Positions 12,440 through 23,852 of a stretch of DNA of 64,000 nt are shown here, piece by piece (the first letter of the stretch is position 1; each line of letters starts with the position of its first letter). The stretch lies in assembly GCA_000231825.2 (NCBI GenBank), contig JH720293.1:3275872-3339871 (forward strand), read 5' to 3'. The notes under the pieces were generated by a model. The model was not told the origin of the DNA, did not search any database, and was given only the letters and a program-made list of their open reading frames with translations. Source of the DNA: Tetrahymena elliotti 4EA (lineage: Eukaryota; Ciliophora; Oligohymenophorea; Hymenostomatida; Tetrahymenidae). The position numbers and the translations under genes are program-made.

Positions 12440-14011
12440 ATGGCAGCAAAACAAAAGTGGTTCACTCACATTGATTGGATGATCAACTGGATGGGTTTTA
12501 GTTTCTTAATTTTATTAATAGGATTAATTTATGCTGATGTAAAAAATCCTATTTTCTAACCCTGGACAAACAATCCTTTCTCTGCATGGAACTGGGTAGG
12601 TGCAGCAGGAATTCCTGTTGTTTATATACTTATGGCACTAGGATGCACTCTCTCTATGGTTATAGCCCAACCTAAGGATAAGAAGGCCTATGACTGGAAG
12701 AAATTTTTAGTTGGTTTTACTTTTGTCTGGGGCTTTACTATGTTGTCAAAATGGTTAGCTTTCTAAAAAAATGTAAAAAGTGCTAAATTAGGTGACTCCA
12801 TTTGGGCTATCTTTTTCGGATGTTCATTGTATCATATAGTCAAAAGATTAAACAAAAAGCTCTTACATTGTTTGGATTTAGCCAAATAAACTGAACTCTA
12901 TATTGCTACATCACTCGTACTTCTAGTTATTAACTACAGTGATCTCAAAACAATTATTGGTAATTCAATTTTTGTTGCATGGATTGATACTCCCATTCTC
13001 TTTGTTTTATTTTCTTACATTGGCGTTACAGTCTTCAAATTACGTCCTAAGTAATCTATGATTCTCACTGGCTGTACTGTAATTTGTGGTTCATCAGCTG
13101 CTACTGCAATTAGAAATTCTCTTAAAGGAAAAGAAAAAGACTAAAAAGATGCTATTCTTATAAGTTCTCTTTTAACTATTCCTTGTATTGCTATTTTACC
13201 TATTATTGCCTAGTCTGCTGGTTTTACTGATGATATCTCTGGAGCCTGGTTTGGAGGAAGTGTAGATAGTACAGGTGCTGTACTTGCAACATCAAGCTAG
13301 TTTGGACCTGGATCAGCTGCATCTAGTGCAGTCGTTAAGATGGTTTAAAATATTTTGATAGCACCCATATCAGTCTTTGTTGTCGCTTTTTATATCAAAT
13401 ATCAAGATAAAATAGATGATGTAGAAGTTAAACGTACAAGAGTTAAATCTACCAGAGCAGCATCATAATAAAATGAAGCATAAAGAAACTAGAGATTAGA
13501 ATCAAAAAGAGGTGGTCGTCTTCTTTCTAAAAATTAAGATGATAAGTAAAATAATTTAATAGATAGAAAAGTCAGTATAAATGACCCTAATGAACATAGA
13601 GAAGAGAGAACAGTTAGTAAAAGAGAAGCAAGACTTAACAGCAAAAGAGAAGGAAGAGTTAACAGCAAAAGAAATGATATCGAGTAGCCCTTAGTTGAAA
13701 AGCCAAAGCAAATTTCTTATCTAGGTCTTATTTGGGAAAGATTCCCTAAATTCGTTCTAGGTTTTATCATTTCAATCTTAGTTTTCAATCTTGCAGTCGA
13801 AACTGACAGATAAAAAGAAGGCAAGGACTTCATATTCTGTGTCTCAGAATGGTTTTCCACATGCTCTTTTGTAAGTATTGGTATGAGTCTTTAACTTGCT
13901 AAGGGTGATGGAAGGGAACTTATAATCTTGTCTGGTATCTACCTCTTAATTTAAATTGTCGATATTTTAACTACCCTTGGGTATTCATATGTTTCATTTA
14001 CTTATTTCTGA
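12440..14011 (+). CDS. YeiH/UPF0324-family membrane transporter, 523 aa
   Basis: Intronless frame from ATG 12440 to TGA 14009-14011. It has about ten hydrophobic segments and the family signature after the central helices: an AWFGGSVDSTGAVLA segment (about residues 267-282), matching the G-x-x-DSTG-x-V-x-A motif of the YeiH / Cons_hypoth698 family (putative anion or sulfate exporters in bacteria). An upstream CGSSAATA motif (about residue 218) also fits. Unlike bacterial members, a highly charged hydrophilic loop of about 80 residues (roughly 333-415) is inserted before the last helices. It carries near-repeats of the type NSKRE/VSKRE and is presumably cytosolic. The start is preceded by an A-rich stretch and gives a hydrophobic N-terminal segment (GFSFLILLIGLIYA). 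Function in a ciliate is unknown; transport of a small anion is inference from the family. Confidence 0.85.
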
Positions 14012-14353
14012 AAAAAACTATCAAATAACTCTAATTCTGTATTAAATTTATATATTTATTGTAAGTATTTTTTAACCTATTCTTCATCTGATCAAAAAAT
14101 TTATTTCTCTTTACTTCATAAATTAATTGCTCTTCAATTTACTATTAAGATTCTAATTACAAAAATTTGATTTATAAAAATTAAGTAGAACATTATGAAA
14201 TACTAATAAATCAGCTAAGTTATGTTTCATTTTATATTAACTCATCTTAGCTGTCTTGAATTAGTTTAAGTAATTATTTCGTTTTTAATTTGTTAATTTT
14301 TTTCAAACAAATTTTAAAAAAACTAAAAATTTGAAAAAATTAAAAAAAATATA
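14012..14353. other. Intergenic spacer
   Basis: AT-rich sequence between two co-directional genes. It has no frame longer than noise and presumably contains the 3' UTR of the transporter and the promoter of the EF-hand gene. Confidence 0.5.
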
Positions 14354-14689
14354 ATGTAATCAAATCAAGATAATTAAGACTTAGAAAACTCAATTATTAA
14401 TAGAGTACCAATAGGAGGAATTACTGACATTGAAGGTGCTAGATTAGTAGCTAGAAGATTATTTGAATAATATGATAAAAATGGAAGTGGCGAGATTACT
14501 TCCTCTGAAATTACAGGAATGATGTAAGATGCATATAAAGATATGGGAAAAGGATTTAATCCAACAAAAGCAGATACAGATACCTTCTTTAATGTAATGG
14601 ATTTTAATAATGATGGTAGAGTAACTCTCTAAGATTTAGAAGCATTAGCTGTCAAATTCTTAGCAGGAGCTAATCCTAACAATTTTTGA
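14354..14689 (+). CDS. Two-EF-hand calcium-binding protein, 111 aa
   Basis: Intronless frame from ATG 14354 to TGA 14687-14689. Two canonical EF-hand loops are visible: DKNGSGEITSSE (about residues 42-53) and DFNNDGRVTLQD (about residues 83-94), each with Asp/Asn at positions 1, 3 and 5 and Gly at 6. Loop 1 ends in Glu at position 12, loop 2 in Asp, which usually means altered Ca2+/Mg2+ selectivity. Helices flank both loops (RLVARRLFEQY before the first, LEALAVKFL after the second). At this length it is a single EF-hand pair, smaller than calmodulin, and probably a Ca2+ sensor or buffer. It lies about 340 bp downstream of the YeiH-like gene on the same strand, but nothing suggests a shared transcript. 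Confidence 0.9.
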
Positions 14690-15347
14690 AGCAATTAATT
14701 TAATAAATGAAATTAATTCGTAAAATTTGGAAAAAAAATCAAAAGTCAAGATCTATGAAATTTAATTGATTTAATTTATTTACAAAATATAATGTATAAA
14801 TGTAGTATGAGTGCAATTATTAAATTTTTATCAAATTTTTGTTTGTTTTCTTTNNNNNNNNNNNNNNNNNNNNNNNNNNNNNNNNNNNNNNNNNNNNNNN
14901 NNNNNNNNNNNNNNNNNNNNNNNNNNNNNNNNNNNNNNNNNNNNNNNNNNNNNTTTTAAAAAAGTATTTTCTCAAAAATATTTTAGAAATGATAGGCTAA
15001 ATTGAATATTTTATATATTTAAGATATTAAATAAATTGCCAAAATAAATTAAGTGATGAAAATTGCTAAATACTTAATTGAATATTATTAGTAGCATATA
15101 CAATAAATACAATAGAAGAATTAAAGAATCACTCAAATTAAATATTTATTTAAAATATATCACATCGGAATGAGAAAAGATATAATTATTACATTTTTAT
15201 TGGAGCATTTTTAGATATTAAATGATATCTCAAATATAATTTTCTATTAGAAATATAAAACAAAAGATATTTTGTAAATAAATTAATTTCTTAATTTATT
15301 AAATCTTAAGTTAAAATTCATTTTTATTTGTATTTACTTGTTTATTT
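14690..15347. other. Intergenic spacer with assembly gap
   Basis: AT-rich sequence on both sides of the N run, without a credible gene. A gene fragment could be hidden in the gap, because its true length is unknown. Confidence 0.5.
14854..14953. other. Assembly gap, 100 N
   Basis: Exactly 100 undetermined bases, the conventional filler for a scaffold gap of unknown size. Any frame drawn through it is an artefact. Confidence 0.99.
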
Positions 15348-16586
15348 TCAGCTTTTGATAACCATTAAATCACTTATTTCATCACTCAATCCATTAGCCT
15401 TAAAGATATAGATTTCTGAAATTTCAAAAGGAGATAAAGTAATTCTCATCATCTGTATTTATGTTAAAATGAATAAATCATCTTTTTCTCCCTTATTTAT
15501 TCTTATTACTCTTAGGTCTTTGTTGAGTTATAGTCTTTATTTTATATTCCATTAGCTAATTTTTATTAAATTATTTGAGTTTGTATCATAGCAAATAATA
15601 TTTGGTCCTACTTAAAGGCATTCTTTTAAGTTTGAATAAAGGATATTGAGCTATTCACCATCAACTAATTCTAGACTAAACTTTTAATCTTATTCAGTTG
15701 AAGCAATTTTTTTATAATTTGCAATATGCTATGGGAATATCATAACTATATAATCTGTCAAAATAATCATATCTTTTAGAGTGTTTGCTTACTGTTATAA
15801 TCCTTGATAAATAAGCTTAGGTTTGTAATTGGTATCTTTATCTCTTAGATCAAACTCATAAATATATAAAATTAAATCATTGTTATTCTATGATTTGTTT
15901 GTATATATAATGTTGAATATATTCATAATAGGTGATTGCTTTGCAAGAACAACTCCTACACCTTAATAATTTTCAAATTCCACATCTTAAATCTATAGGT
16001 CTTAATAGTAGAGAAACAAAGACTAATCACAAGTTAGTAAATAAGCATCTTAAGAAAGAGCAAACGATTTATCAGGTGAACAGTTGTTAATGATATCATT
16101 TTCATCTAAATATGAAATACTTTCTATTTAATATAAATTAAGAACTTCATTTGTGTATGTCCATTAAACTCTTGCAGCATCTTAAGAGTTTATGATTATT
16201 TAATTTTTCCAATTGTCTATCAAAAATAAAGAGTTTTCCTATTTTAGAACATATTCAGTTACATACTATAGCTTATTCATCCTGTTATCAAAGACTTTAA
16301 TATTCCCTTCAGTATTTAAGAAGGCAAGTGTCCCATTCATATGTTGATAAATAAAGGGATTATCTTGCACTTAATCAAGTATTGGATAATGAATACTATG
16401 TCTTTTGTTTAGAGTTATGAATATAAATGAAAACAAAAGAGGTAAACATAAGATCATAATCCCTAAAAATATTCTTTTCTTCTTTGCTTTTTTCTTATTC
16501 TTTTCTTCATCAGTCTCATATTAAAAAGACCTTTAACTTTGGTCAATAACTTCAAATTTATCTTGAGGTGAATTTCTTTCTTCCAT
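15348..16586 (-). CDS. Single-pass membrane protein, unknown family, 412 aa
   Basis: One continuous minus-strand frame (ATG 16586-16584, TGA 15350-15348). The N-terminal 40 residues are charged and end in a Lys-rich patch (KNKKKAKKKR). One transmembrane helix follows at about residues 43-64 (IFLGIMILCLPLLFSFIF), then about 345 residues without further membrane segments. Basic residues before the helix suggest type II topology with a lumenal or extracellular C-terminal domain. That domain alternates short hydrophobic strands with polar turns and could be a beta-propeller-like fold, but no family motif is recognised. The neighbouring minus-strand gene upstream is a K+ channel; no functional link is evident. 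Confidence 0.7.
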
Positions 16587-17016
16587 CTCTTTTTAATGAT
16601 AATTTACTAAATATTATTTAATTTTTGTCTTTTTTTTTATTGATTGGTAATCAAACAAAAAAGAAGTAAAAACTATCTAGCACTAAAATTTTTGATACTA
16701 AAATATCAAAAAATAGTCAAATCAATTGATAGTATTTGAATTAAAATCTTCACCAACTCAACAAAGAGTTAAAACACAGTTAAATAGTAACACAAAAAGA
16801 TTTTGTCAGCATTTATTCTATGCTGCAATAATTAATTATCTTAAACAAATGAAATTTTGTTCTCTAATTCTTTAAATATTTTAATCAGATACAAAAATAC
16901 ATATTTTTAATTTATTACAAAGATTATATTAATATTAATTTATTTCTTTATTTGATCATTCATTCTTTTATTTATCTCTTTCTCTCTAAGTAATTTGGCT
17001 TTAAATTCTATTTTCT
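16587..17016. other. Intergenic spacer
   Basis: AT-rich interval between two minus-strand genes, with no coding frame or RNA-like structure seen. It should contain the promoter of the single-pass membrane protein and the 3' UTR of the K+ channel. Confidence 0.5.
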
Positions 17017-19363
17017 TCAATACTATTTTATACATAAAGTTTTAATGTACTTTTTTCTTTCTTCTTTTGGAATGTTTATTTTAAAATATATTGTATGTGG
17101 GTAATAATTTTATTCAAGTAAAAGCTTTAAATTAGTTTAAAATATTTCTTTTAAGAGGTAAAAATAAAAATTTTACTATTATTCTTTTATTTTTTTTACT
17201 ATTGGATCTTGTTTGTCATAACCTTCTAGAAACGAATCACTAAATTTAGATTTTTTATCAGTGAATTCTATTCTATTTATTAAAGATTATGCTTCTCTAG
17301 CTATACTTCTATATAAAAATTAATTTTCTTGCAAACATTTTTCAATGGTCTCATTAACTTCTTCAAGTTCATTGATCTTTAACCATATTCTTACTATTTC
17401 TTTTTCTTCTTCATTTTTAGTTTCTTGATACTATTTTTTCATTGAATTTTTACTCATTTTTTTATCATCTTTTTGATTTTGCAAGTAAATTTCTTAAAAA
17501 TTATTTCCAATAATAGCTACAGGTAGAGATAAAAGCTTTTATTAATTATAAATTTAAAGTTTTAAGTGATTAATATAAAAATGTACCAAAACTCCAAATA
17601 TCAAAGACACAGATGCTAATATTTTACCAGCTAAAGTTTCTGGTATAACATCACCATATCCAACTGTTGTAATAGTTATTACAGCCCACCAGACTGCTTC
17701 TGGAATATTTTATATCTTTCTAATTATTAAATTAAAATATATGAACTGAAATAATGTGGATATTTTTTACGAATTTATATCTCCTTTTTCCATAAAATAC
17801 ATAAAGCTTGAAATCAAAATGATACAAATAATAGTAATAAAAAGTAAAATAGACAAGGCTTGGACACTCTGTTTCACTCCAGCAATTAAAATCTATTTAG
17901 AATTAAAATAAAAATTAATAAATGGAATATAAAAAATAAAATATCAAACATTTATTCCTCTGTTTATAGACTGAAACTTAAAAACTCTAATTAATCTTAA
18001 AGTAAACAGTGCCCTAAAAATTTTAACTTGATCACTAAACTGAAAATCTAAATAAAAAGCAGTAGCTTCATAAATACTATAAGAAAGTGCCATAAATTCT
18101 ACTATTGTATTGAACTCTATAAATTAATAGACTAATTAAAAAAGAAATTCAAAATAGAAAGATTACATAGAAAATAATCTTTGTAAGCTTAAGCCCCTTA
18201 CTTAAAAGAATTACAACTGTATATTTACAAGATTTTCTCAATTAAAAATATGATGAAACTATATGAATTAAAGTATTCCCTTTATTATTATAAAAAATTT
18301 AATTTATAAAATATTTCATTTAGAAAGCTTACCAATAGTGGTTATCACTAACTGGGAGAGTTTTTTCAGTAGATAAAATCATAAGCAAGACATCCATGAT
18401 GGAAATACAAAGCATAAAAATTAAAATTGCTTTGGACTATTTTATTAAAATGAATTTATTTTAAAATCTATTTATTTATATTGATGATTTGTTACTAAAC
18501 TAGAATAATCAGAATCAAACATTGTCAGATAAATCTTCATTTTAAGCTTCTTTCTTTTATCTAGGTTTTTATAAATACTCTTTACTTCATGGTCTACATC
18601 AATATCTCTTATTTTTTTGCTAAATTATTAAAAATTAGCTTAATCAAACTCTATTTTATCATTTTCATCTCCGTCTTTTTCTTAAATATCTTCAACACCA
18701 TCTATATATCCTTCTTCTTGACTATTTTTATCAGAATTCTCTTTTAAATTTCTATTTTAGTCGACAAATTTTTCATTGATGTCTGAAACTATTTTGCCTC
18801 CTTGCTTTTAAAAATCTTTATTATGGTAATTAAAAGTTTCTTTAGAGTTTTATTGCTATAGTTTTCTAAGATTTTGCTCCTGACTATCTTCTTCAATTAC
18901 ATTTAAACTTTATCTTCCAATTAAATTTCTTGCAATTTCTGCTTCATTCAGCTCATTAGTTTAGCTGTTGTATGGATTTTTTATCAATTCATTATAAACT
19001 AAACTCTCATTTCTTTTTTAATAATGTAGACTTGCATTTAATGTCTATGTTGCTTTGAATTAATAATAACTAACAATTACCTTGGACCTTTTAATATATG
19101 TATGAATAATTTAAATTTTATTCTTCCTTATGAATAATAATACTTATAAGAGGAATACTTTTTGAAGCCATCTCACTTGATGGACTGCTCAAATAGTCTA
19201 CTTTGTTAATCATAGGTGCTTAATCAATATCAACTATTTTTGATATAAAAACTTGATATAAAAGTCAAATTTAGATAGTTAATGATTTTTTACTTTATTA
19301 TTTAATTATTTTTTGTTATGTTTCTTTACTATTGTTCCCATTTTTCATATTTTTTATACTCAT
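17017..19363 (-). CDS. Voltage-gated-type K+ channel, nine exons, about 632 aa
   Basis: The exon model on the minus strand is 19363-19294, 19233-19081, 18998-18496, 18436-18333, 18279-18167, 18131-17950, 17892-17771, 17719-17587 and 17535-17017; all phases agree and the total is 633 codons. The N-terminal 240 residues are cytosolic, acidic and Gln-rich. The membrane core follows: S1 ([19 protein letters not shown]), later helices, an S4-like basic segment ([15 protein letters not shown]) with Arg/Lys every third or fourth residue, then S5. The pore reads [19 protein letters not shown] with the TTVGYGD selectivity filter, and S6 ends near [10 protein letters not shown], resembling Kv channels. 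The C-terminal about 150 residues are charged and partly coiled coil. This is a K+-selective, probably voltage-sensing plasma or ciliary membrane channel. The second intron (acceptor at 18999) is the least certain junction. Confidence 0.88.
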
Positions 19364-19735
19364 TCTTTGGTTGGAAAAATAAATAATATTTATGACAAAA
19401 AACAAACAGTATTAATTTTGTTTACAAAAGTGATAATTAAAAAGTTAATTTATGATTTACAAATGAAAAATATTTAGTTTTTTAATTAAAAATTTAGTTA
19501 CGATTTGTTTGCACTAAAATTTAATCAAAACTAATTAAGATTTACTCAAAACTTTCTTTGAACAAATTTGTTGATAAAGGATTTGATATTCAATAAATAT
19601 ATTAAAAATCAAATAATTTCATTAAAGAAGGTACAAATATGAACACATGAAATATTTTTAAGAATAAGAAAGAAAGAAATAATTTTTTAAAAATTAAGAT
19701 ATTAGAACCAATTCAGTTCAGCAGCAGCAGCAGCT
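19364..19735. other. Intergenic spacer
   Basis: AT-rich, ending with a short (CAG)n-like stretch just before the small minus-strand ORF's stop. No gene is seen; it probably contains the K+ channel promoter. Confidence 0.45.
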
Positions 19736-20047
19736 TCATTCCATATTATTGAGCTCAAATCTAATTTATTTTTGATAATTTTCTTTCTTAGTTTCATTTT
19801 CTTTTTATTTTAACAAGAGCATGGGATTTCTCTTGCAGATAAATATTTTAGCAAATTTATTATTCTTTTAGGCGATTGTTTAAAATCTCTCTGTAAAACT
19901 TTACTTTTTGAAAGAAATTTATTTATTTTCTTTCAAAGTTAAGTGGTTGGCAATTTTAATTGCTTAGTTTCTTCTCTTTTTTTGGAAGGTGATTTTTTGT
20001 TCGTTAACTCTAATGCTTAATTCTTTAATAGATTCTAAATTACTCAT
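19736..20047 (-). CDS. Small Lys-rich hypothetical protein, 103 aa
   Basis: Minus-strand frame from ATG 20047-20045 to TGA 19738-19736, starting MSNLESIKELSIRVNE. It is strongly basic, with Lys, Gln and Asn throughout, short amphipathic helical stretches and no membrane segment. Its codons and base composition look more coding-like than the flanking DNA. The frame stays open upstream of the ATG as far as a TGA at 20131-20129, with no other ATG, so an unseen 5' exon is possible. No family is recognised. Confidence 0.4.
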
Positions 20048-21247
20048 TATTCTGATAGTTTTGATGATATTTTTTAGTTATGCTTTATTGAGATTTAATT
20101 AATTATTAAAAATTCTAGATGTCCTATGTCATTTTTAAATATTTCAATTCTTTTAAAGAATTATTATAAATTATTTGAAGAATATATTATTAATTCATTT
20201 CTGATCAAAAAAGCATAATCAAAAGTGAAAGAAATTTGATTTAATTAACATAAATTGAAATAGAAGAAATTTCAAAAGAATTAATTATTTCTATCTTGAA
20301 GATTTGTAACAAAAAAATATAATAGATTGATAAAATTCTGAATAAAGTATTCTTTTAAAACTAAAATAGAAATAAAAGTAATTTTTTAGACAATATGATA
20401 TTAATTTCTTTTGATTAAAGATTATTTTTGTTCAAAAAAAAATATTTCAAAATTAATAGAGATTAATCAAAAAAGATTGCATAAAGAAATGAAAAATTAT
20501 ATTGAGTAGATTTTGTGTAAAAAAAGGAATAAAATATTTAGGATGTAATTTATTAACTATAAAATGAATAATTGGTTATAAAGCTTCACTAAATAATAAA
20601 AATTGAAGAAAAAAAATATTTAGAGTGTAATAAGAAAGAATAAAATATTTAGCTTTTTAGAATTTGAAAATAAAAGTTTTAAATGGAGTTTATTCTCAAT
20701 TGAATTATTGTTTAGAAAAGATAAAGCACTTATTTAGTTATTCATGAAAATCCATCAAAAAATTGCATTAAAAACAATCAAATATTTAAAATATTTCACA
20801 AATAAGAAATATTTGATTTATAAAATCAATTACTTTTGCTTTTAAGGTTGCCTTTTTTATTGTAAATTGGATAATTTTGAAGAAATGAAAAAGGATATCT
20901 TTAATAATGAATAGAAATAAATGATAAATAATAGATCAAAAAATAATAAATATTAAGAAGATTAATTTTTAGAAATAAGTTAATATTTAGAGTGTTTAAT
21001 AATAAAGAAATTTTTAAGTTAATGTTTGTTTATTTAGTGTTGTTTGTTTTGGTTGAATCATTTGGTGACTCAGTTAATTCATGAGTTGATAATTTGATTT
21101 CCCAATTTTTAATTTCAAAATATCGATTTTCAGATTTTAGACTTTCTATTTTCCAATTTTAAATAGGTTATTTTTTAATATGATAAATAATTAATGAATT
21201 AGTAACAAGTTATTGTAATTAATAGAGTTTGTGGTAAATTAATTAAA
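20048..21247. other. Intergenic region with long open but unconvincing frame
   Basis: AT-rich. The plus strand is free of TGA in one frame for about 600 bases (roughly 20490-21095), but the codons are dominated by AAA, AAT, ATA and TTT. There is no good start and words such as AAATATTTA recur. Such a run is expected occasionally where TGA is the only stop. No gene is called. Confidence 0.4.
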
Positions 21248-22774
21248 TCATTTAATTTCAATCTCGGTTTAATTAATTTATTCTTCCTAATTCATTTTAA
21301 GCTGATCTAGTTTTTGTTATTAAATGCTGCTAAAAGTTTTCTTTTCTTGCAATTATTGCATTGGGGTGTTATCCTAACTCAAATGAGTAGAATATCTAAT
21401 TTATATCTCCTTATAAAGTTCGTCTTCTTTGCTCCCTTCTTCAAAATATTCCTCTTCATTTGAACCTACAGAAGAAGATTCTTCATCTTACTCCTCTATA
21501 ACATGTTCTTCGATCTTTATTTCAGATAGAATATGTAAGAAGCTTTCACCTTGATCTTTTTTTTAAGATAAATCTTCACCTTCAAATAGATATCCTTTTT
21601 TCTCAAATTCTTTTAATTAATCTGTAAAACCTGGGTTTGGGCATGCTATTTCTCTTCTATCTGATACATACTTAATAGTCTACTCAAATGTCCATTCATA
21701 CATTCTCATGAAGAAAACACATACAAATGTAGCAGATCTTGACTTTCCTTGAGCGCAATGGACAAAAACTTTGTTTGAAGGATTTTCTAGAGCTTCTTTG
21801 AGGAATTTATATCCTTTTTCAAAGTGTGGGTAAATGTCAACTCCATCAAGATCTTCAATAGAAACTTTACAATATTTAACATTTAGTTTCTCTGAATTCT
21901 CAAAATAATTCTCTACTTCCTAAGTGGCATTCAATACGTGAGTAATTTTAGTATTATTGAATACTTCTTCGGATTAAGCATGCTTCCAATTACCATAATA
22001 GAAGCGACCATAAAATACTTCATTTGGATAAACTAGAGTAGAAGTATTATTAAGAGTTTCAAGATAGTGGCTCATGAATGGATACTTTTTAAAAAAAGTG
22101 CAGGTATCTCCTTTAAAAAACAAAAGTTCTTTGATTTTATTTTATTTCATTACATTGTGAAAGTTTACAGCTGTTTTCCAAGCACGAGCCTCTTGGGTTT
22201 CTAGGAGTTATGGATTTTCAAATAGAGAGTTGTTTATAGATTAAACAAAGAACTTCTCATTTACTTTTTGATATCCTCCATTTAGTAGCATATCCATTTT
22301 AATTTCTGGATTTTCTTAGAAGAATTAAAGAGAAGTGTTATCGAAGATTTTACAGAACTCATTCGTTTTATTGGTATTTAATATTATAAAGTTATAAAAA
22401 CGCATGCGCTTTGAGAAGAGTTCATCTTTTTACTTAGGCAGTAATTTTTAGAGTTCTGATAGCTTAATATTTTCAGGATTTTTTTACAGCATTTCTACAA
22501 TATCTGGATAATCATAAATTTTGATTACGTTGTCACCTTTGAAAGAAAACTCATTCTCTTTGAGTGTAAAGTCATAAATAATAAAACTATTTTTGGTCTT
22601 ATTGCTTACTCCCCTGAGCAATAAATTGTATAATATTGAGTGATCAATCAATGTAATCTCTGTCGGTTTATGAAATCCTGAGTTGGATCTTCTTAAAGTC
22701 ATCTTTCTTTCAAACTAAGTACTCTTTCTTGCTTAAGCAGCAGTTAAGTTATTACTGCAATTAAGTTCTATCAT
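21248..22774 (-). CDS. Dual-specificity phosphatase with rhodanese-like N-terminus, 508 aa
   Basis: Single minus-strand frame (ATG 22774-22772, TGA 21250-21248). The catalytic domain lies at about residues 250-385 and contains the HCxxGxSRS signature as HCAQGKSRS, with Cys at about residue 340 and the P-loop Arg at about 346. A plausible general acid is in SIEDLDGVD about 35 residues upstream. The N-terminal half has two segments resembling rhodanese-like or substrate-docking domains (SILYNLLL...FIIYDF and a later QEARAWKTAVNFHN region) without an obvious active Cys, an architecture shared with MAP-kinase phosphatases and MK-STYX. The C-terminal 110 residues are acidic and Gln-rich. It likely dephosphorylates phospho-Tyr/Thr on a kinase or similar substrate; the substrate is unknown. 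A second ATG 24 codons downstream could also serve as start. Confidence 0.88.
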
Positions 22775-23852
22775 GGTTAATGGTTGCTACTATTTATTAT
22801 ATTATTTGCTTAAATTTTTGTTATTTTACTAATGATTAATTATTATTATTATTTGTAATCTTTTTTGTTGTTTCTACTGTTTTTGATCACCAACAAGGAA
22901 GGACGTATTTTTTAAAGAAATTTAATTCCATCAGAGTTCAAGAAAATCAATTATAAATCTCCATAAACTAAAATCAAATATTACACCTAATTTTATTGAT
23001 TAACCATTGATGTCATCTTAGGTTTTCCCTCAAGCTTAAAAACATTATTTACATGATTTATTTATTATTCCTACTTTTGTTTTTTTGATTTGCTTGTGGT
23101 CATAATATTTCAATTAAAAATATAAGCAAATTCTTGGTTTTATAATTAAGTTAATTCATTTATTTTAAGGGAAAAATAGGTAAATATTCACATGAATTTG
23201 CTATATTTCTGTGATTTTATTATACTTTTTTGGAAAAAATTTCTGTTTTTTAAAATACAGAATAAATCAATCAAAAAATAGCTATTTGCTATATTGATTT
23301 ATGTAATATTCAATTTCATGTTTTTTATGTTATTTGAAGAATAAATCCATAATATAATTAGTGATGTTACAAGAACAGATCAATTATTACCTAAAAAACT
23401 AAAATTTATCCAGTTGAATCTAATTTAAAAAAAGTGAATTCCGTCATAATTATACAAATTTAAAGATTAAATTACAAGCTTACATATTTACTAACTAACT
23501 AACTTACCTACCTCGATTATATTTTTTCCATTAAACACAAAAGGAAATCAAATTAAATATATTTAGGATAAACAGATTGGTAAGATGCTAAGAAATATAA
23601 ATAAACTGAAAAGAATTTTTTGTAAATATTTCTATGAATGATTAAGGTGAAGAATATTTAATAATTTTATTATCTACATACAGCAAAATATCAAATATAC
23701 ATAAAATAAATAGAAATTTTAAATAAATTTTTAATTTTATTATTTGTTTAAAAATATAAATTTAATTCATCAAATTTTTTGTTTTAACTGACTAACTAAC
23801 AATCAATAATCATTTAATATTGGATCTAATCAGTTCTAAATAAATCATTAAC
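22775..23852. other. Intergenic region
   Basis: About 1.1 kb of AT-rich DNA between two minus-strand genes. It holds a small tetranucleotide-like stretch near 23490-23515 (repeated CTAA). No gene, tRNA-like cloverleaf or repeat element is seen. Confidence 0.5.

Noticed and set aside
14811..15005. Plus-strand frame spanning the N run
   Set aside because: Its middle is undetermined sequence, so it is an artefact of translating across the assembly gap.
20487..21095. About 200 TGA-free codons on the plus strand
   Set aside because: Codons are almost all A/T, there is no plausible start or motif, and such runs are expected now and then when only TGA stops.
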